Below, piece by piece: positions 18,152-26,501 of a stretch of DNA of 64,000 nt. The notes under the pieces are model-generated. The model did no database searches. It had not been told where the DNA came from and saw nothing but the letters and a program-made list of their open reading frames with translations. Origin of the DNA: JAODBJ01 sp963782465. Lineage in GTDB: Bacteria > Actinomycetota > Acidimicrobiia > IMCC26256 > PALSA-610. The DNA lies in NCBI GenBank assembly GCA_963782465.1, contig CAWAJR010000004.1, forward strand, positions 62,001 through 126,000, in the 5' to 3' direction. A program made the translations under genes and the position numbers. Position 1 is the first letter of the stretch. Each line of letters opens with the position of its first letter.

Positions 18152-19575
18152 CCCCCCTGCCCGGTTGTGAGGGTTGCACCCCCGTAGGGGCGCACAACTC
18201 TCACAACCCGGCGTGGGAGGGGGTGGGCCGCGGTACGTACGATGGCGGCATGTGCCGAAACATCACCGAGCTGCGCGGGCTCGAACCCCCGGCGACCCGT
18301 ATCGAGATCGAAGCGGCGGCGAAACAATTCGTACGCAAGGTGAGCGGGGTGACCCGCCCGAGCCCGCTCGTCGGCGAGACGATGGACGCGGCGGCGCTCG
18401 AGATCGCGGCGATCACCGAACGGCTGCTGCAGACCTTGCCGCCGCGCAAACAGCCGCCGAAGACGGTGCCGCCGTTGCGCCGCCCCGAGGTGCGGGCCCG
18501 GCTCGGGCTCAGCGTAGCCGACACGCGTTCGGGCGACCGACTCGTACACCGCGAGGTGCGCCAGCGCGGAGCGCATCGCGAGGTAGTGCTCGGCGCGCGC
18601 TCGACCCGCGAGTTCCAACGTGCGACGGCGCTCGGCGTCGTCGAGCAGTTCTTCGAACGCGTCCGACCACCCGGAGGCGTCGCCCGCTTCCACGAGTCGC
18701 GCCGCATCGCCGGCCAGTTCGGCGTGAGCCGGGATGTTCGACGCGACGACCGCGCGGCCGTGCGCGAACGCCTCCAGGATCGGTAGGCCGAACCCCTCGT
18801 AGATCGACGCGCTCGCGACGATGCTCGCGTGGCGGTAGAGCGCGTCGAGCGTGCCTTGCGGTACGGCGCCCAGCACGTGCACGCCGGCTTCGACCATGCC
18901 GTCGCGGATCGTCTCCGACGACCAACCGAACGGTCCGGCCACGACGAGCGACGCGTCGCGACGGCGTGAACGCAGCTCGCGCAGCGCGCCGACGAGCACC
19001 GCGTGGCCCTTGCGCGGTTCAACGGTGCCGACCGCGAGTACGAACGGGCCGGTGACCCCGAGTTGTTCCACGAGACGCGCCGTGACTGCGACGTCGCGCG
19101 GAGGTGGGAGCGCGACGCCCAGCGGAACGTAGTGGACACGCGCCGGCGAGAACCCGGCGCGGACGAGTTCCTCGCGGGTGAAGTGCGAGGGCGCCAAGAC
19201 CGCCGCGGCCTCCCGGCGCGCGATGTCGAGCCCGCGCTCGTGGAACCTGACACCGTGACGCGTGAACGTTCCCGGATGGCGCAAGAACGCGACGTCGTGC
19301 ACGCTCACGACGAGCGGTACGTCGACCGGCGGCACGTCGAGGCTCGGGGCGTGGCACACGTCGCAATCGATTCGCACCGCGGGCCGGCGCGCCCGCTGCC
19401 AGCATTCGCGCTGCCACCGCTGCCGCAGCCGCGGCAGATGGCGGGCGCGTTCCTCACCGAAGCACACGACATCGGCGCCCGTCGCCGGCAACGTCTGCGA
19501 GAGCATCTCGACAACCCGGCCGATGCCGCCCGGGACACGCGCCGACAGTTGCCCGGAGTGGAGGGCGACCCGCAT
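18046..19575 (-). CDS. GT4-type glycosyltransferase, C-terminal end unclear
   Basis: A GT-B fold glycosyltransferase. The N-terminal half starts MRVALHSGQLSARVPGGIGRVVEML and the C-terminal half has FVLAVGTVEPRKGHAVLVGAL, ASIYEGFGLPILEAFAHGRAVVAS with the donor-binding Glu pair, and AHLAVYESVA near the expected end. It should transfer a sugar from a nucleotide donor to a cell-surface glycan or lipid in the cytoplasm. The conserved part, about 350 residues, ends near 18525. The frame then continues through the DUF2277 gene and the palindromic repeat to a stop at 18046, adding some 155 residues that are not protein-like. A TGA lies out of frame right at the expected end, near 18512-18514. Confidence 0.78.
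   Translation of the reverse strand: MRVALHSGQLSARVPGGIGRVVEMLSQTLPATGADVVCFGEERARHLPRLRQRWQRECWQRARRPAVRIDCDVCHAPSLDVPPVDVPLVVSVHDVAFLRHPGTFTRHGVRFHERGLDIARREAAAVLAPSHFTREELVRAGFSPARVHYVPLGVALPPPRDVAVTARLVEQLGVTGPFVLAVGTVEPRKGHAVLVGALRELRSRRRDASLVVAGPFGWSSETIRDGMVEAGVHVLGAVPQGTLDALYRHASIVASASIYEGFGLPILEAFAHGRAVVASNIPAHAELAGDAARLVEAGDASGWSDAFEELLDDAERRRTLELAGRARAEHYLAMRSALAHLAVYESVARTRVGYAEPEPGPHLGAAQRRHRLRRLFARRQGLQQPFGDRRDLERRRVHRLADERARAGHPAHLAYELFRRRFDLDTGRRGFEPAQLGDVSAHAAIVRTAAHPLPRRVVRVVRPYGGATLTTGQGGQWARWMKRAARRRIRCWRRCSGDVAARRGWLTLA
18152..18222. repeat. extragenic palindromic repeat, copy 2
   Basis: The 48-nt core is 18162-18209, beginning CGGTTGTGAG and ending CACAACCC, with CCCCGTAGGGG at the centre and C-rich/G-rich flanks. 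It starts directly after the stop of the Mg2+ ATPase and ends about 28 bp before the DUF2277 start. This is the only copy between tandem genes. Confidence 0.85.
18250..18786 (+). CDS. DUF2277 family protein with non-conserved read-through tail
   Basis: The first 88 or so residues (from MCRNITELRGLEPPATRIEI through AKQFVRKVSG to RPEVRARLGLS) match the small DUF2277 family of about 90 residues, whose function is unknown. The ATG fits exactly to the conserved MCRNI start. After about 18513 the frame stays open for 90 further residues, but this part is antisense to the conserved region of the glycosyltransferase on the other strand and does not look like protein. A TAG lies one base out of frame just after the conserved end (18515-18517), so a single-base error near the junction would explain the missing stop. 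The true gene probably ends near 18517. Confidence 0.75.
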   Translation: MCRNITELRGLEPPATRIEIEAAAKQFVRKVSGVTRPSPLVGETMDAAALEIAAITERLLQTLPPRKQPPKTVPPLRRPEVRARLGLSVADTRSGDRLVHREVRQRGAHREVVLGARSTREFQRATALGVVEQFFERVRPPGGVARFHESRRIAGQFGVSRDVRRDDRAAVRERLQDR

Positions 19576-19616
19576 CCCGCGAGTTCACCACGCGTTTGTG
19601 GAGCGCCGGTTACGGC

Positions 19617-19658
19617 AACCTGGGAATCGGGTAAGAGAATCGGGCGCGCTTCCAGGTT
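19617..19658 (-). terminator. hairpin between glutaminase and glycosyltransferase genes
   Basis: AACCTGGGAA (19617-19626) pairs with TTCCAGGTT (19650-19658) with one bulged G. It lies between the end of the glutaminase gene and the start of the glycosyltransferase gene on the same strand. There is no U-run after it, so it may be a weak terminator or an operator. Confidence 0.4.
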
Positions 19659-19673
19659 CTGGGCGCGGGCGCG

Positions 19674-21551
19674 TCAGCGTTCGAGGGCGCGGATCTGCGC
19701 GTTGGCGGCGCGGAGCCGGTTGGCGAGCAGGCGCCCGAGGTTGACGTAGATCGTCTTCGTCAACGCGGGATGCGCGGCTTCGAGATCACGCAACGCGCCG
19801 AGCGACAGGCGCGCGACCGTCGACGGTTCGAGGCACACGACATCGGCGGAACGGAGGCCCTCGTCGAGCAAGGCCATTTCCCCGAACGTCACGCCGGGGC
19901 CGAACGACGAGAGCCGGCGGGTCGATTCGTTCGGTAATTCACCGAGTTCGATCCGCACGCTCACCCGGCCCGACAGCAGGAAGAACATCGCGTCGGCGGC
20001 GTCACCTTCGTGGAACACGTACGTGTTCCCGGCGAATCGCCGCGTCTCGAGTACCGCGCCGAGCGCGGCGCGTTCGGCGGCCGACAGCCCGCGCAGCACG
20101 TCGAACGCGCCGAGGCCGGCATCGAGCGACGCGACGGCGGCCGGCCCGGTACCGGCGCCCAGCAGTTCGTCTTCGCACCATTCGAGCGCGGCGTCGGTGT
20201 CGGCGAACATCGCGATCGAATCGACCAACGAGAGCGAGACCTCCTCCATCCGCGACGCGTACGAAACGAGCAACCGCCGTCCGGTGCCCACCAGTTCGGC
20301 CGCCAGCGCGTCGATCACGTCGCTCGCCGGGCCGTCGATCGTGTGCACGTGCTTCAGGTCGAGGATCACGTACTCGGCGCCGTCGAGCGCGGACGCGACA
20401 GTGCGGTGCACCTTCTCCGCGGAGGCGAAGAAGAGATCGCCTTGCAGCTCGTGCACGACGATCGCTCGCCGCCGATCGGCGAGCTCCTCGTCGTCGGTGA
20501 TCGTGCGCACCCGGTTGGAGCGGATCTCGTCGCCCCGTACGGTGCGCCGCACAACCGACCGGGTCGCAGGCGTCGTCCGCAACAGGTGCAACTGCAGTTC
20601 GTACGAGAGCCGCTTGCATACTTCGATGCCCCGCACACTGTTGCCGCGCTCGTCGAGCGGCGGTGAGAACACGCCGATGCCGAAGTGACCGGGCAACACC
20701 GCGAGGACGCCACCGGCAACGCCGCTCTTCGCCGGGAGGCCGACATGGTGCACCCACTCCCCCGAGTAGTCGTACATACCGCACGTGGTCATGACGCTCA
20801 GCACGTCGGCGACCGGTTCTGCCCCGAGCGCGCGTCGCCCGGTGCAGGGGTTCGTGCCGCCGTTGGCGAGTGTCGCGGCCATCACCGCGAGGTCGCGGCA
20901 GGTCACCAGCACGGAGCACTGGCCGAAGTACGCGTCGAGCGTCGTTTCGACGTCGGCGCCGAGCATCCCGAGGCTGCGCATCAACCAGGCGAGGGCGCGG
21001 TTGCGATCGCCGGTGCCGCGTTCCGACATCCACACCCGCTCGTCGACGTCGAGGTCGCGGCCGGCGAAGTCGCTCAACGTGGTGCGCAAGGCGGCCAGGC
21101 GCGACGCGACGTCGTCGCCGGGGACCAGGCCGGTCGTCACGATCGCGCCGGCGTTGACCATCGGGTTGAACGGCCGGTTCGTTCGCTGGTCGACGAGGAT
21201 CGAATTGAACGCGTCGCCCGACGGCTCCACGCCGACGCGGCGGTGCACCGCGTCGGTGCCGTGCGTCGCGAGTGCGCTGCCGTACACGAATGGCTTCGAG
21301 ATCGACTGGATCGTGAACGGGAGGGACGCGTCGCCGGTGCTGAACACTTCGCCGTCGACCGTCGCGATCGCGATCCCGAACGCGGCCGGGTCGGCCCGGC
21401 CGAGCTCGGGGATGTAGTGCGCCACCGCGCCACCGGCCAGGGGCGCGACCGCCTCGTGGATCCGCCGCAGCACCGCCACGAGCGGCGAGTTCGAGACGCC
21501 GCGCGAGACTTTGGGCGCCGAGCCCGGCACGACACCCACCGTTTCGAGCAC
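19674..21551 (-). CDS. glsA: glutaminase A fused to STAS and cyclic-nucleotide-binding domains
   Basis: A 625-residue, three-domain protein. Residues 20-310 are a serine-dependent glutaminase that turns glutamine into glutamate and ammonia: the catalytic Ser-x-x-Lys is Ser83-Lys86 in FTIQSISKPFVYGS, with FNPMVNAGAI and the later WVHHVGLPAKSGVAGG block. Residues from about 360 to 460 are a STAS domain (YVILDLKHVHTIDGPASDVI), and the last 140 form a Crp/cNMP-binding beta-roll (AGNTYVFHEGDAADAMFFLLSGRVSVRIELGE is its core region). The start is a GTG at the beginning of the conserved part; an upstream extension of 58 residues looks non-coding. The fusion implies that activity answers to a nucleotide or a partner protein. 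The roll lacks a clear Crp-type RxAxxxA motif, so ligand binding is open. Confidence 0.9.
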   Translation of the reverse strand: MLETVGVVPGSAPKVSRGVSNSPLVAVLRRIHEAVAPLAGGAVAHYIPELGRADPAAFGIAIATVDGEVFSTGDASLPFTIQSISKPFVYGSALATHGTDAVHRRVGVEPSGDAFNSILVDQRTNRPFNPMVNAGAIVTTGLVPGDDVASRLAALRTTLSDFAGRDLDVDERVWMSERGTGDRNRALAWLMRSLGMLGADVETTLDAYFGQCSVLVTCRDLAVMAATLANGGTNPCTGRRALGAEPVADVLSVMTTCGMYDYSGEWVHHVGLPAKSGVAGGVLAVLPGHFGIGVFSPPLDERGNSVRGIEVCKRLSYELQLHLLRTTPATRSVVRRTVRGDEIRSNRVRTITDDEELADRRRAIVVHELQGDLFFASAEKVHRTVASALDGAEYVILDLKHVHTIDGPASDVIDALAAELVGTGRRLLVSYASRMEEVSLSLVDSIAMFADTDAALEWCEDELLGAGTGPAAVASLDAGLGAFDVLRGLSAAERAALGAVLETRRFAGNTYVFHEGDAADAMFFLLSGRVSVRIELGELPNESTRRLSSFGPGVTFGEMALLDEGLRSADVVCLEPSTVARLSLGALRDLEAAHPALTKTIYVNLGRLLANRLRAANAQIRALER

Positions 21552-21725
21552 CAACCCGCCCCCCGTACGCACCCGCGACCGGTCTTCGATGCAGTCGAGC
21601 CGATCGAGATGACCGTTTCGGGTTGGGCGTGTGAACGGCCGGTTACACGGGCCGTCGCGGCCCCGCGACCTCGCCCATCCGCCGAGGCGGTAGAAATCGG
21701 ACAGGGAAAGATGTCGTGGCCGCAT

Positions 21726-21746
21726 GGTTCAGCTGTGCCATGAACC
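21726..21746. promoter_or_regulatory. inverted repeat upstream of the flavin monooxygenase gene
   Basis: GGTTCA (21726-21731) and TGAACC (21741-21746) form a perfect 6-bp inverted repeat with a 9-bp spacer. It lies just before the GAAGGA ribosome binding site in the divergent region between the glutaminase and monooxygenase genes. It could bind a dimeric repressor. Confidence 0.35.
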
Positions 21747-21764
21747 GCCGATGAAGGATCCCGT

Positions 21765-22981
21765 ATGACGTCTCAAACCAACCCCGCTGCTGTCGTTGTC
21801 GGTGCCGGCCCCTACGGTCTGTCGGCCGCCGCGCACCTCATCGGTCGAGGCGTATCGGTTCGCGTTTTCGGCGAACCGATGGACGCCTGGCGTAACAACA
21901 TGCCGGTCGGCATGTTCTTGAAGTCGGAACCGACGGCATCGAGCCTGTCGGCACCCATCGACGGCTACACGATCCAGGACTACTGCGTCTCGATCGGCGA
22001 ACCGCCGATCCGCGACCCCGGACCGGTCCCGATCCAGCTGTTCAGCGACTACGGGATGTGGTTCCAGGAACGCCTGGTACCGGTGGAACGCGAGCGGGTC
22101 ACCAACGTGGTCCGCGCCAACGGCGGGTTCGAGGTGACCCTCGGTTCCGGTGAGTCGATCCGCACCACGAGCGTCGTGATGGCCGCCGGGCACGTCCAGT
22201 TCTCGTACCTCCCGCCCGTCGTCGCGGCGCTCGCGCACGGCGAACCGCTGCCGACGGCCCGGGTCTCCCACACGAGCCAGCACCGCGACCTGTCGGTCTT
22301 TGCCGGTTCCGACGTCGCAGTGATCGGTGCCGGCCAGTCGGCGCTCGAGACCGCGGCGTTGCTCCACGAAGCGGGCGCCGGTGTCACGCTGCTCGTCCGC
22401 GAGAACAAGGTGCTGTGGGCCGGCGCACCGACGGGGAAGGAAGGCACCCTCCTCCACACGCTCTTGAAGCCGCCTTCGGGGCTCGGGCCGGGTGGTCGCT
22501 GTTCGCGTCGGAGCGCTTCGCAGCGGGCGTCCGGTACCTCCCGGCGAAGAACCGCCTCTGGCTCGTGAAGAACATCCTCGGACCGGCCGGCGCCTGGTGG
22601 CTGCGCGACCGGGTCATCGGCGTGATCGACACCCGCATGGAGCAGTTCGTCGGTTCGGCCGCCATCGAGGGCGACAAGGTCGCGCTCGAGATGGTCGCAT
22701 CGAACGGCTCACGTGATCGGCTCGTCGTCGACCACGTGATGGCGGCAACCGGTTACCGGGTCGACGTCGACGCCATCGAGTTCTTGGACCGCGACTTGCG
22801 ATCCCGGCTCACCCGGGTGGCGGGCTTCCCGCTGCTCGACGCGTCCTTCGAATCGTCGGTGCCCGGGCTCTTCTTCACCGGCTTGTCGGCCGCCGGCACC
22901 TTTGGTCCCTTGCTGCGCTTCGTCTGCGGTAACGACTTCGCGGCGCCCCGCTTGGCGCGCGGTGTCGCAGCCCGCTCCTGA
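21765..22981 (+). CDS. flavin-dependent monooxygenase / NAD(P)-binding oxidoreductase, one frameshift
   Basis: A FAD enzyme of about 405 residues of the flavin-containing monooxygenase type. The FAD-binding motif is VVVGAGPYGLSAAAHL at residues 9-24, and the NADPH-binding motif VAVIGAGQSALETAALLHEAG comes later. The end, VPGLFFTGLSAAGTFGP, is the usual C-terminal ATG/FAD segment. The start ATG has GAAGGA upstream. The frame changes from 3 to 2 near 22485-22489; adding one base to GGGCCGGG (giving GGGCCCGGG) restores LGPGWSLFASERFAAG and one continuous protein. The gene overlaps the convergent ATP-grasp gene by 229 bp. Substrate is unknown; relatives oxidise amines, sulfides or ketones. Confidence 0.78.
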
Positions 22982-24579
22982 GACGGCTTGGGCCGTGACC
23001 GCTTCGGTGTGATCGTGCCGAGGGCGCGGCCGAGCGCCGGGCGGGTGAACCGGACGAGCATCATGAAGAACGGCGCGAGGTCGTCGCCGGCGAACCACGC
23101 CCTCGTCGGGCGCGGACCGGCGGCGACCCCGGTCGGTGAGGTGGCGAGCTTGCCGCGGTAGGCGAGCCTCGCCGGGCCGTCGAGGTTCTCGACCGTGATG
23201 CCCCGCCGGTACACGGGCGGCGACACCGGCACCGGGCGGCCGCTCAGGTCGAGGTGCATCGCCCGCACGACGTCGATTCCCGCTTCCGTCTCGAACAGCC
23301 GGAACTGGGCGCCCGTCCGCGGGTTGAAGTCGAGCAGTTTGTACTGGCCGTCGCGGCGGTCGTAACGCCAGTCGAGGTCGAGGATCCCGCGGTAGCCGAT
23401 CTCGCGGCACAACTTGGTCGAGAGGGCCAACACCTCGTCGTTCGGCACCGACCGCGCGTAGGTGGTGACGCCGGCGTGAGGCGGCCACGACCGCAGCTTG
23501 ATCCCGGTGAACGCGGCGAGCGGGTTCGACGACGCGTCGCAGTAGCCGTGGAAGATCCAGTCTTCGGCCTCGTCGCGCGGGATGTACTCCTGCACCATCA
23601 CCGTGGTCAGGTCGGAGATCGTCTTGCCGAGGGCGATCAGGTCGGCCGAAGTGTCGATCCGGGTCGTCCCGGCGACCGCGCGGTCCTGCAACCGCCGGAA
23701 GGGGTCGACGTTCTTCACGACGACCGGGAACTTCGCCCGCCGGGCGAACGAACGCAGGTCGCGGCGGGACCGGGGGAACACGGCGTGCGGCGTGGGGACG
23801 CCGGCTTCCTTGCAGGCGGCGTACAGGCCGCGCTTGCTCGCGAGGCGGCGGGGCAGGTCGGCAGCGACGTCGGGGTAGATGAACCACTTGCGCAACTCGT
23901 CGCCGTGCTCGGCGAGCAGCACCGCGGCCTCGTCGTCGCTCGGCACCGCGAGCACGCCGCCACCCAGTTCCTCGCCGATGCGTGCGAGGTTCGCGACCAG
24001 TTCTTCTTCCGGCTCTGACCCGGTCGTCGGCCATACGACGGCTTTGGTGAGGTACCGCGAGACCGCGGCGGGCGTGAAGCGGTCTTCGACGATCGCGTTG
24101 ACGGGCACGCCCGCGCGTCCCAGCGAACGGATCGCACCGACGGTGCCGTGGTACACGGGGTAGCGGCCGACGCGCACGAGCAGCACCGGCAGGTTCGGGT
24201 CGAGCGCGACCTCGGCGGTGGCGGTTCGGGTACCTGCCCGGGTGACCCGCACCGGCGCCCCGGCGGTACGGCCACCGTCGGGCCAGGTCACGCCGATCGC
24301 GGCGATCGCCGCGAGCACGCCGATCGCGCGCGCTCCGGTGTAGAGGTGCAGGTAGAGCAACGTTTCACTGACGATCGCGGTGAGCCCGAAGCTCGTCGCG
24401 ACGAGCAGCGCGGCCGACATCAGGGGTTCGTCGAGGTCGAGCGAGCGCACGAGCCCGGCGCCCGGGCACGTCGCGATGAAGATGCCGACCACGATGAAGG
24501 CGATCGGCCAGGTTCCGTGCGCGCCGGCCAGGCAGAACGCGGCCAGCGACCACGCGAGGACGAATCGTTTCAGCGTCAT
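22753..24579 (-). CDS. membrane-anchored ATP-grasp ligase (COG3919-like) in polysaccharide locus
   Basis: A 608-residue protein with two parts. Residues 1-95 hold about three hydrophobic segments (LAWSLAAFCLAGA, WPIAFIVVGIFIATCPGAGL, GARAIGVLAAIAAIGV). From VLLVRVGRYPVYHGTVGAIR onward it is an ATP-grasp enzyme: KFPVVVKNVDPF, VMVQEYIPRDEAEDWIFHGY and GILDLDWRYDRRDGQYKLLDFNPR carry the ATP and Mg2+ contacts. ATP-grasp ligases join a carboxylate to an amine or thiol via an acyl phosphate. In this locus, amino-acyl decoration of a sugar or cell-wall group is a reasonable guess. The ATG overlaps the previous stop by ATGA. The last 75 residues are Lys/Ser/Pro-rich and antisense to the monooxygenase gene, so the real end is in doubt. 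Confidence 0.8.
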   Translation of the reverse strand: MTLKRFVLAWSLAAFCLAGAHGTWPIAFIVVGIFIATCPGAGLVRSLDLDEPLMSAALLVATSFGLTAIVSETLLYLHLYTGARAIGVLAAIAAIGVTWPDGGRTAGAPVRVTRAGTRTATAEVALDPNLPVLLVRVGRYPVYHGTVGAIRSLGRAGVPVNAIVEDRFTPAAVSRYLTKAVVWPTTGSEPEEELVANLARIGEELGGGVLAVPSDDEAAVLLAEHGDELRKWFIYPDVAADLPRRLASKRGLYAACKEAGVPTPHAVFPRSRRDLRSFARRAKFPVVVKNVDPFRRLQDRAVAGTTRIDTSADLIALGKTISDLTTVMVQEYIPRDEAEDWIFHGYCDASSNPLAAFTGIKLRSWPPHAGVTTYARSVPNDEVLALSTKLCREIGYRGILDLDWRYDRRDGQYKLLDFNPRTGAQFRLFETEAGIDVVRAMHLDLSGRPVPVSPPVYRRGITVENLDGPARLAYRGKLATSPTGVAAGPRPTRAWFAGDDLAPFFMMLVRFTRPALGRALGTITPKRSRPKPSQERAATPRAKRGAAKSLPQTKRSKGPKVPAADKPVKKSPGTDDSKDASSSGKPATRVSRDRKSRSKNSMASTSTR

Positions 24580-26501
24580 CCGGTGGCCCCCACGGGAGTT
24601 GCGGTACCGGTCGAGTGCGGCACCGTGAACACGACGGCGTCCTTGTCGTGGTACAGGACCTTGAACTGGTGCGACGCGAGCAGGAGGTTCTCGATCCGAT
24701 CGAGCGTGCCGGGCGGCAGCAGACCGGTCGCGTCGATGTCGGCCTTCTGCGACCGGGTGATGATGAGGTACCCCTCGGCATACCGCGGGTCGGCGAGCCA
24801 TCCGTGCAGCACGGTCACCGGGTCTTTCAGCACCGTGCGCACCGACTGCGGCGGCTCGTTGCCGATGGCGACGTACGTGAAGTGCTCGACGTTCGCGAAT
24901 TGTGTCGGGAAGCTGAGCGAACCGTCGACGAGCAGCGAGTTCGGCGGTGCGTTGTCGAACACGATGCTGGCGGCGCGCACCTCGCCCGGTGTGAACCGCG
25001 ACCACGCCTCTTTCCCGAAGTAGGCGAACATGAAGCCGCCGAGCAACACCGCGCTCACCGCGACGACCGCGACCGGCGTGCGCCACGAGGTGACGGTGCG
25101 GGCCGTCGTGTAGAACAAGCCGGCGGCCAGGAACGCGGCGAACGGCAGCGCGAAGAGGTAGACGCGGAAGATGGCCTCACCGCCGTAGGAGCCACCGGCG
25201 AGGATCGCGCCGGGGGCGATGCACAACAGCGCGACCTCGAGGTCGAAGTGCCCGCGGCGGAAGCGCCGCACGAGGCCCGCGATCGCGAGGAGGAGCATCA
25301 CGCCGACGACGAGGCGGCCCATGTCGGCGACCAGCCGCTGCGCGGGGCTCAACGCGCCGAAGTTCGCGAGGTTCGAGTTGACGTTCGACGTGAGCTGCCC
25401 GAACCCGGAGAGCAGGGCCGAGAAGTTGCCGAACGTGTACTGGCGCGCACCGGTGACGAGCCACCCGAACGTGAAGAGGATCACCAGGATCGCGGGCCAG
25501 CGCCGTTTCAGCACGCGGAACACGGCCAGCACCCACATCGCGGCGGTCAGCACGAGCGGGGTGAGGGGATGGCTCGTCGCCATCGCCGCCATCACCGTGA
25601 CGAGCAGGAGCGCCATCGTCCGCTGCTGCGACGCGGTGAGCTCACGCGGGAGCGCTTCGGGGTGGTCGGTGTCGCGGAAATGCAGCCTCCGGCGCATCCA
25701 CCCCGGCGCCTGGGGGCGCCGCCGGTACCAGCGCAACACGATGGAGAACACCACGAGGTAGAGGAAGAAGTCGAAGGCCTGCGGTGCGAAGTAGTCCTGG
25801 CCGATCCAGTTCGCGATCAGGAACAACCACACCGCCAGCGCGATCCGCCGGCGGTCGTCGGTGAGACCGCGGTAGAGCACGACGAGCACGGCGGCGTCGA
25901 GCAGTTCGAAGACCGGCGGCGCCCAGCCGGCGTAGGCGAGGGCGCTGCGCAGGCCGCCCGCTTCGGTGAGGCTCGTCGCGGCGGCGAAGAACCCTGGCCA
26001 CTGCTGGTAGATGGGCAACACCGGCGTGCTCGGCACGAGCCGGTGAGTGCGTTGCATCAGGTCGATGATCCCGACGTGCTTCCACGCCCAGGAGTAGCGC
26101 ATCGTCTCGTAAACGAGCACCGGCGTCAGGTGCACCACCAGGACGAACACGGTGGCGTGCGCGAGTACCACCGGGAGGCGTCCGCCACGGTGCAACGAGA
26201 TGGCGACACCGATGGTGAGGACCGCGAGCGCGGCGAAGTAGACCCGCGGCATCGCGGAGATGAGGCCGTAGTCGCCCACCCGGTTCGGGTCGATCTGGAC
26301 CAGCGCGACGATCCACAGGGCCAGCGCGCTGCCGAGCGTGACGATCGGCCACCAGGCCGGGAGCCGCCGGCGCGGCGCGGTCGCGGTCGCGGCTTCATCC
26401 GCCGCGTCGACCGGGTGGTCGATCAGCGGCGCGGGCCGGGCAACCGTGTGCTCGGCATCGAGCACGTCGTCGCCCGTGTCCGTCGTTGCCGTCGCGGTCA
26501 C
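24576..26501 (-). CDS. large polytopic membrane protein of polysaccharide locus
   Basis: A 641-residue integral membrane protein with a 50-residue cytoplasmic N-terminus, about 12 hydrophobic helices (for example WPIVTLGSALALWIVALVQI, LLLVTVMAAMATSHPLTPLV, LVVGVMLLLAIAGLV) and a C-terminal soluble part of some 130 residues. The layout is like GT-C glycosyltransferases or Wzy-type polymerases: a long periplasmic loop with YSWAWKHVGIIDLMQRTH follows the third helix. No signature motif proves either. The GTG start overlaps the flippase stop in GTGA, and its own stop overlaps the ATP-grasp start, so all three are translated together. Confidence 0.7.
   Translation of the reverse strand: MTATATTDTGDDVLDAEHTVARPAPLIDHPVDAADEAATATAPRRRLPAWWPIVTLGSALALWIVALVQIDPNRVGDYGLISAMPRVYFAALAVLTIGVAISLHRGGRLPVVLAHATVFVLVVHLTPVLVYETMRYSWAWKHVGIIDLMQRTHRLVPSTPVLPIYQQWPGFFAAATSLTEAGGLRSALAYAGWAPPVFELLDAAVLVVLYRGLTDDRRRIALAVWLFLIANWIGQDYFAPQAFDFFLYLVVFSIVLRWYRRRPQAPGWMRRRLHFRDTDHPEALPRELTASQQRTMALLLVTVMAAMATSHPLTPLVLTAAMWVLAVFRVLKRRWPAILVILFTFGWLVTGARQYTFGNFSALLSGFGQLTSNVNSNLANFGALSPAQRLVADMGRLVVGVMLLLAIAGLVRRFRRGHFDLEVALLCIAPGAILAGGSYGGEAIFRVYLFALPFAAFLAAGLFYTTARTVTSWRTPVAVVAVSAVLLGGFMFAYFGKEAWSRFTPGEVRAASIVFDNAPPNSLLVDGSLSFPTQFANVEHFTYVAIGNEPPQSVRTVLKDPVTVLHGWLADPRYAEGYLIITRSQKADIDATGLLPPGTLDRIENLLLASHQFKVLYHDKDAVVFTVPHSTGTATPVGATG

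Noticed and set aside
22709..24034. Long Arg/Pro-rich open frame antisense-phase to the ATP-grasp gene
   Set aside because: Its composition is the shadow pattern of high-GC coding DNA and it lies over a clear ATP-grasp domain.
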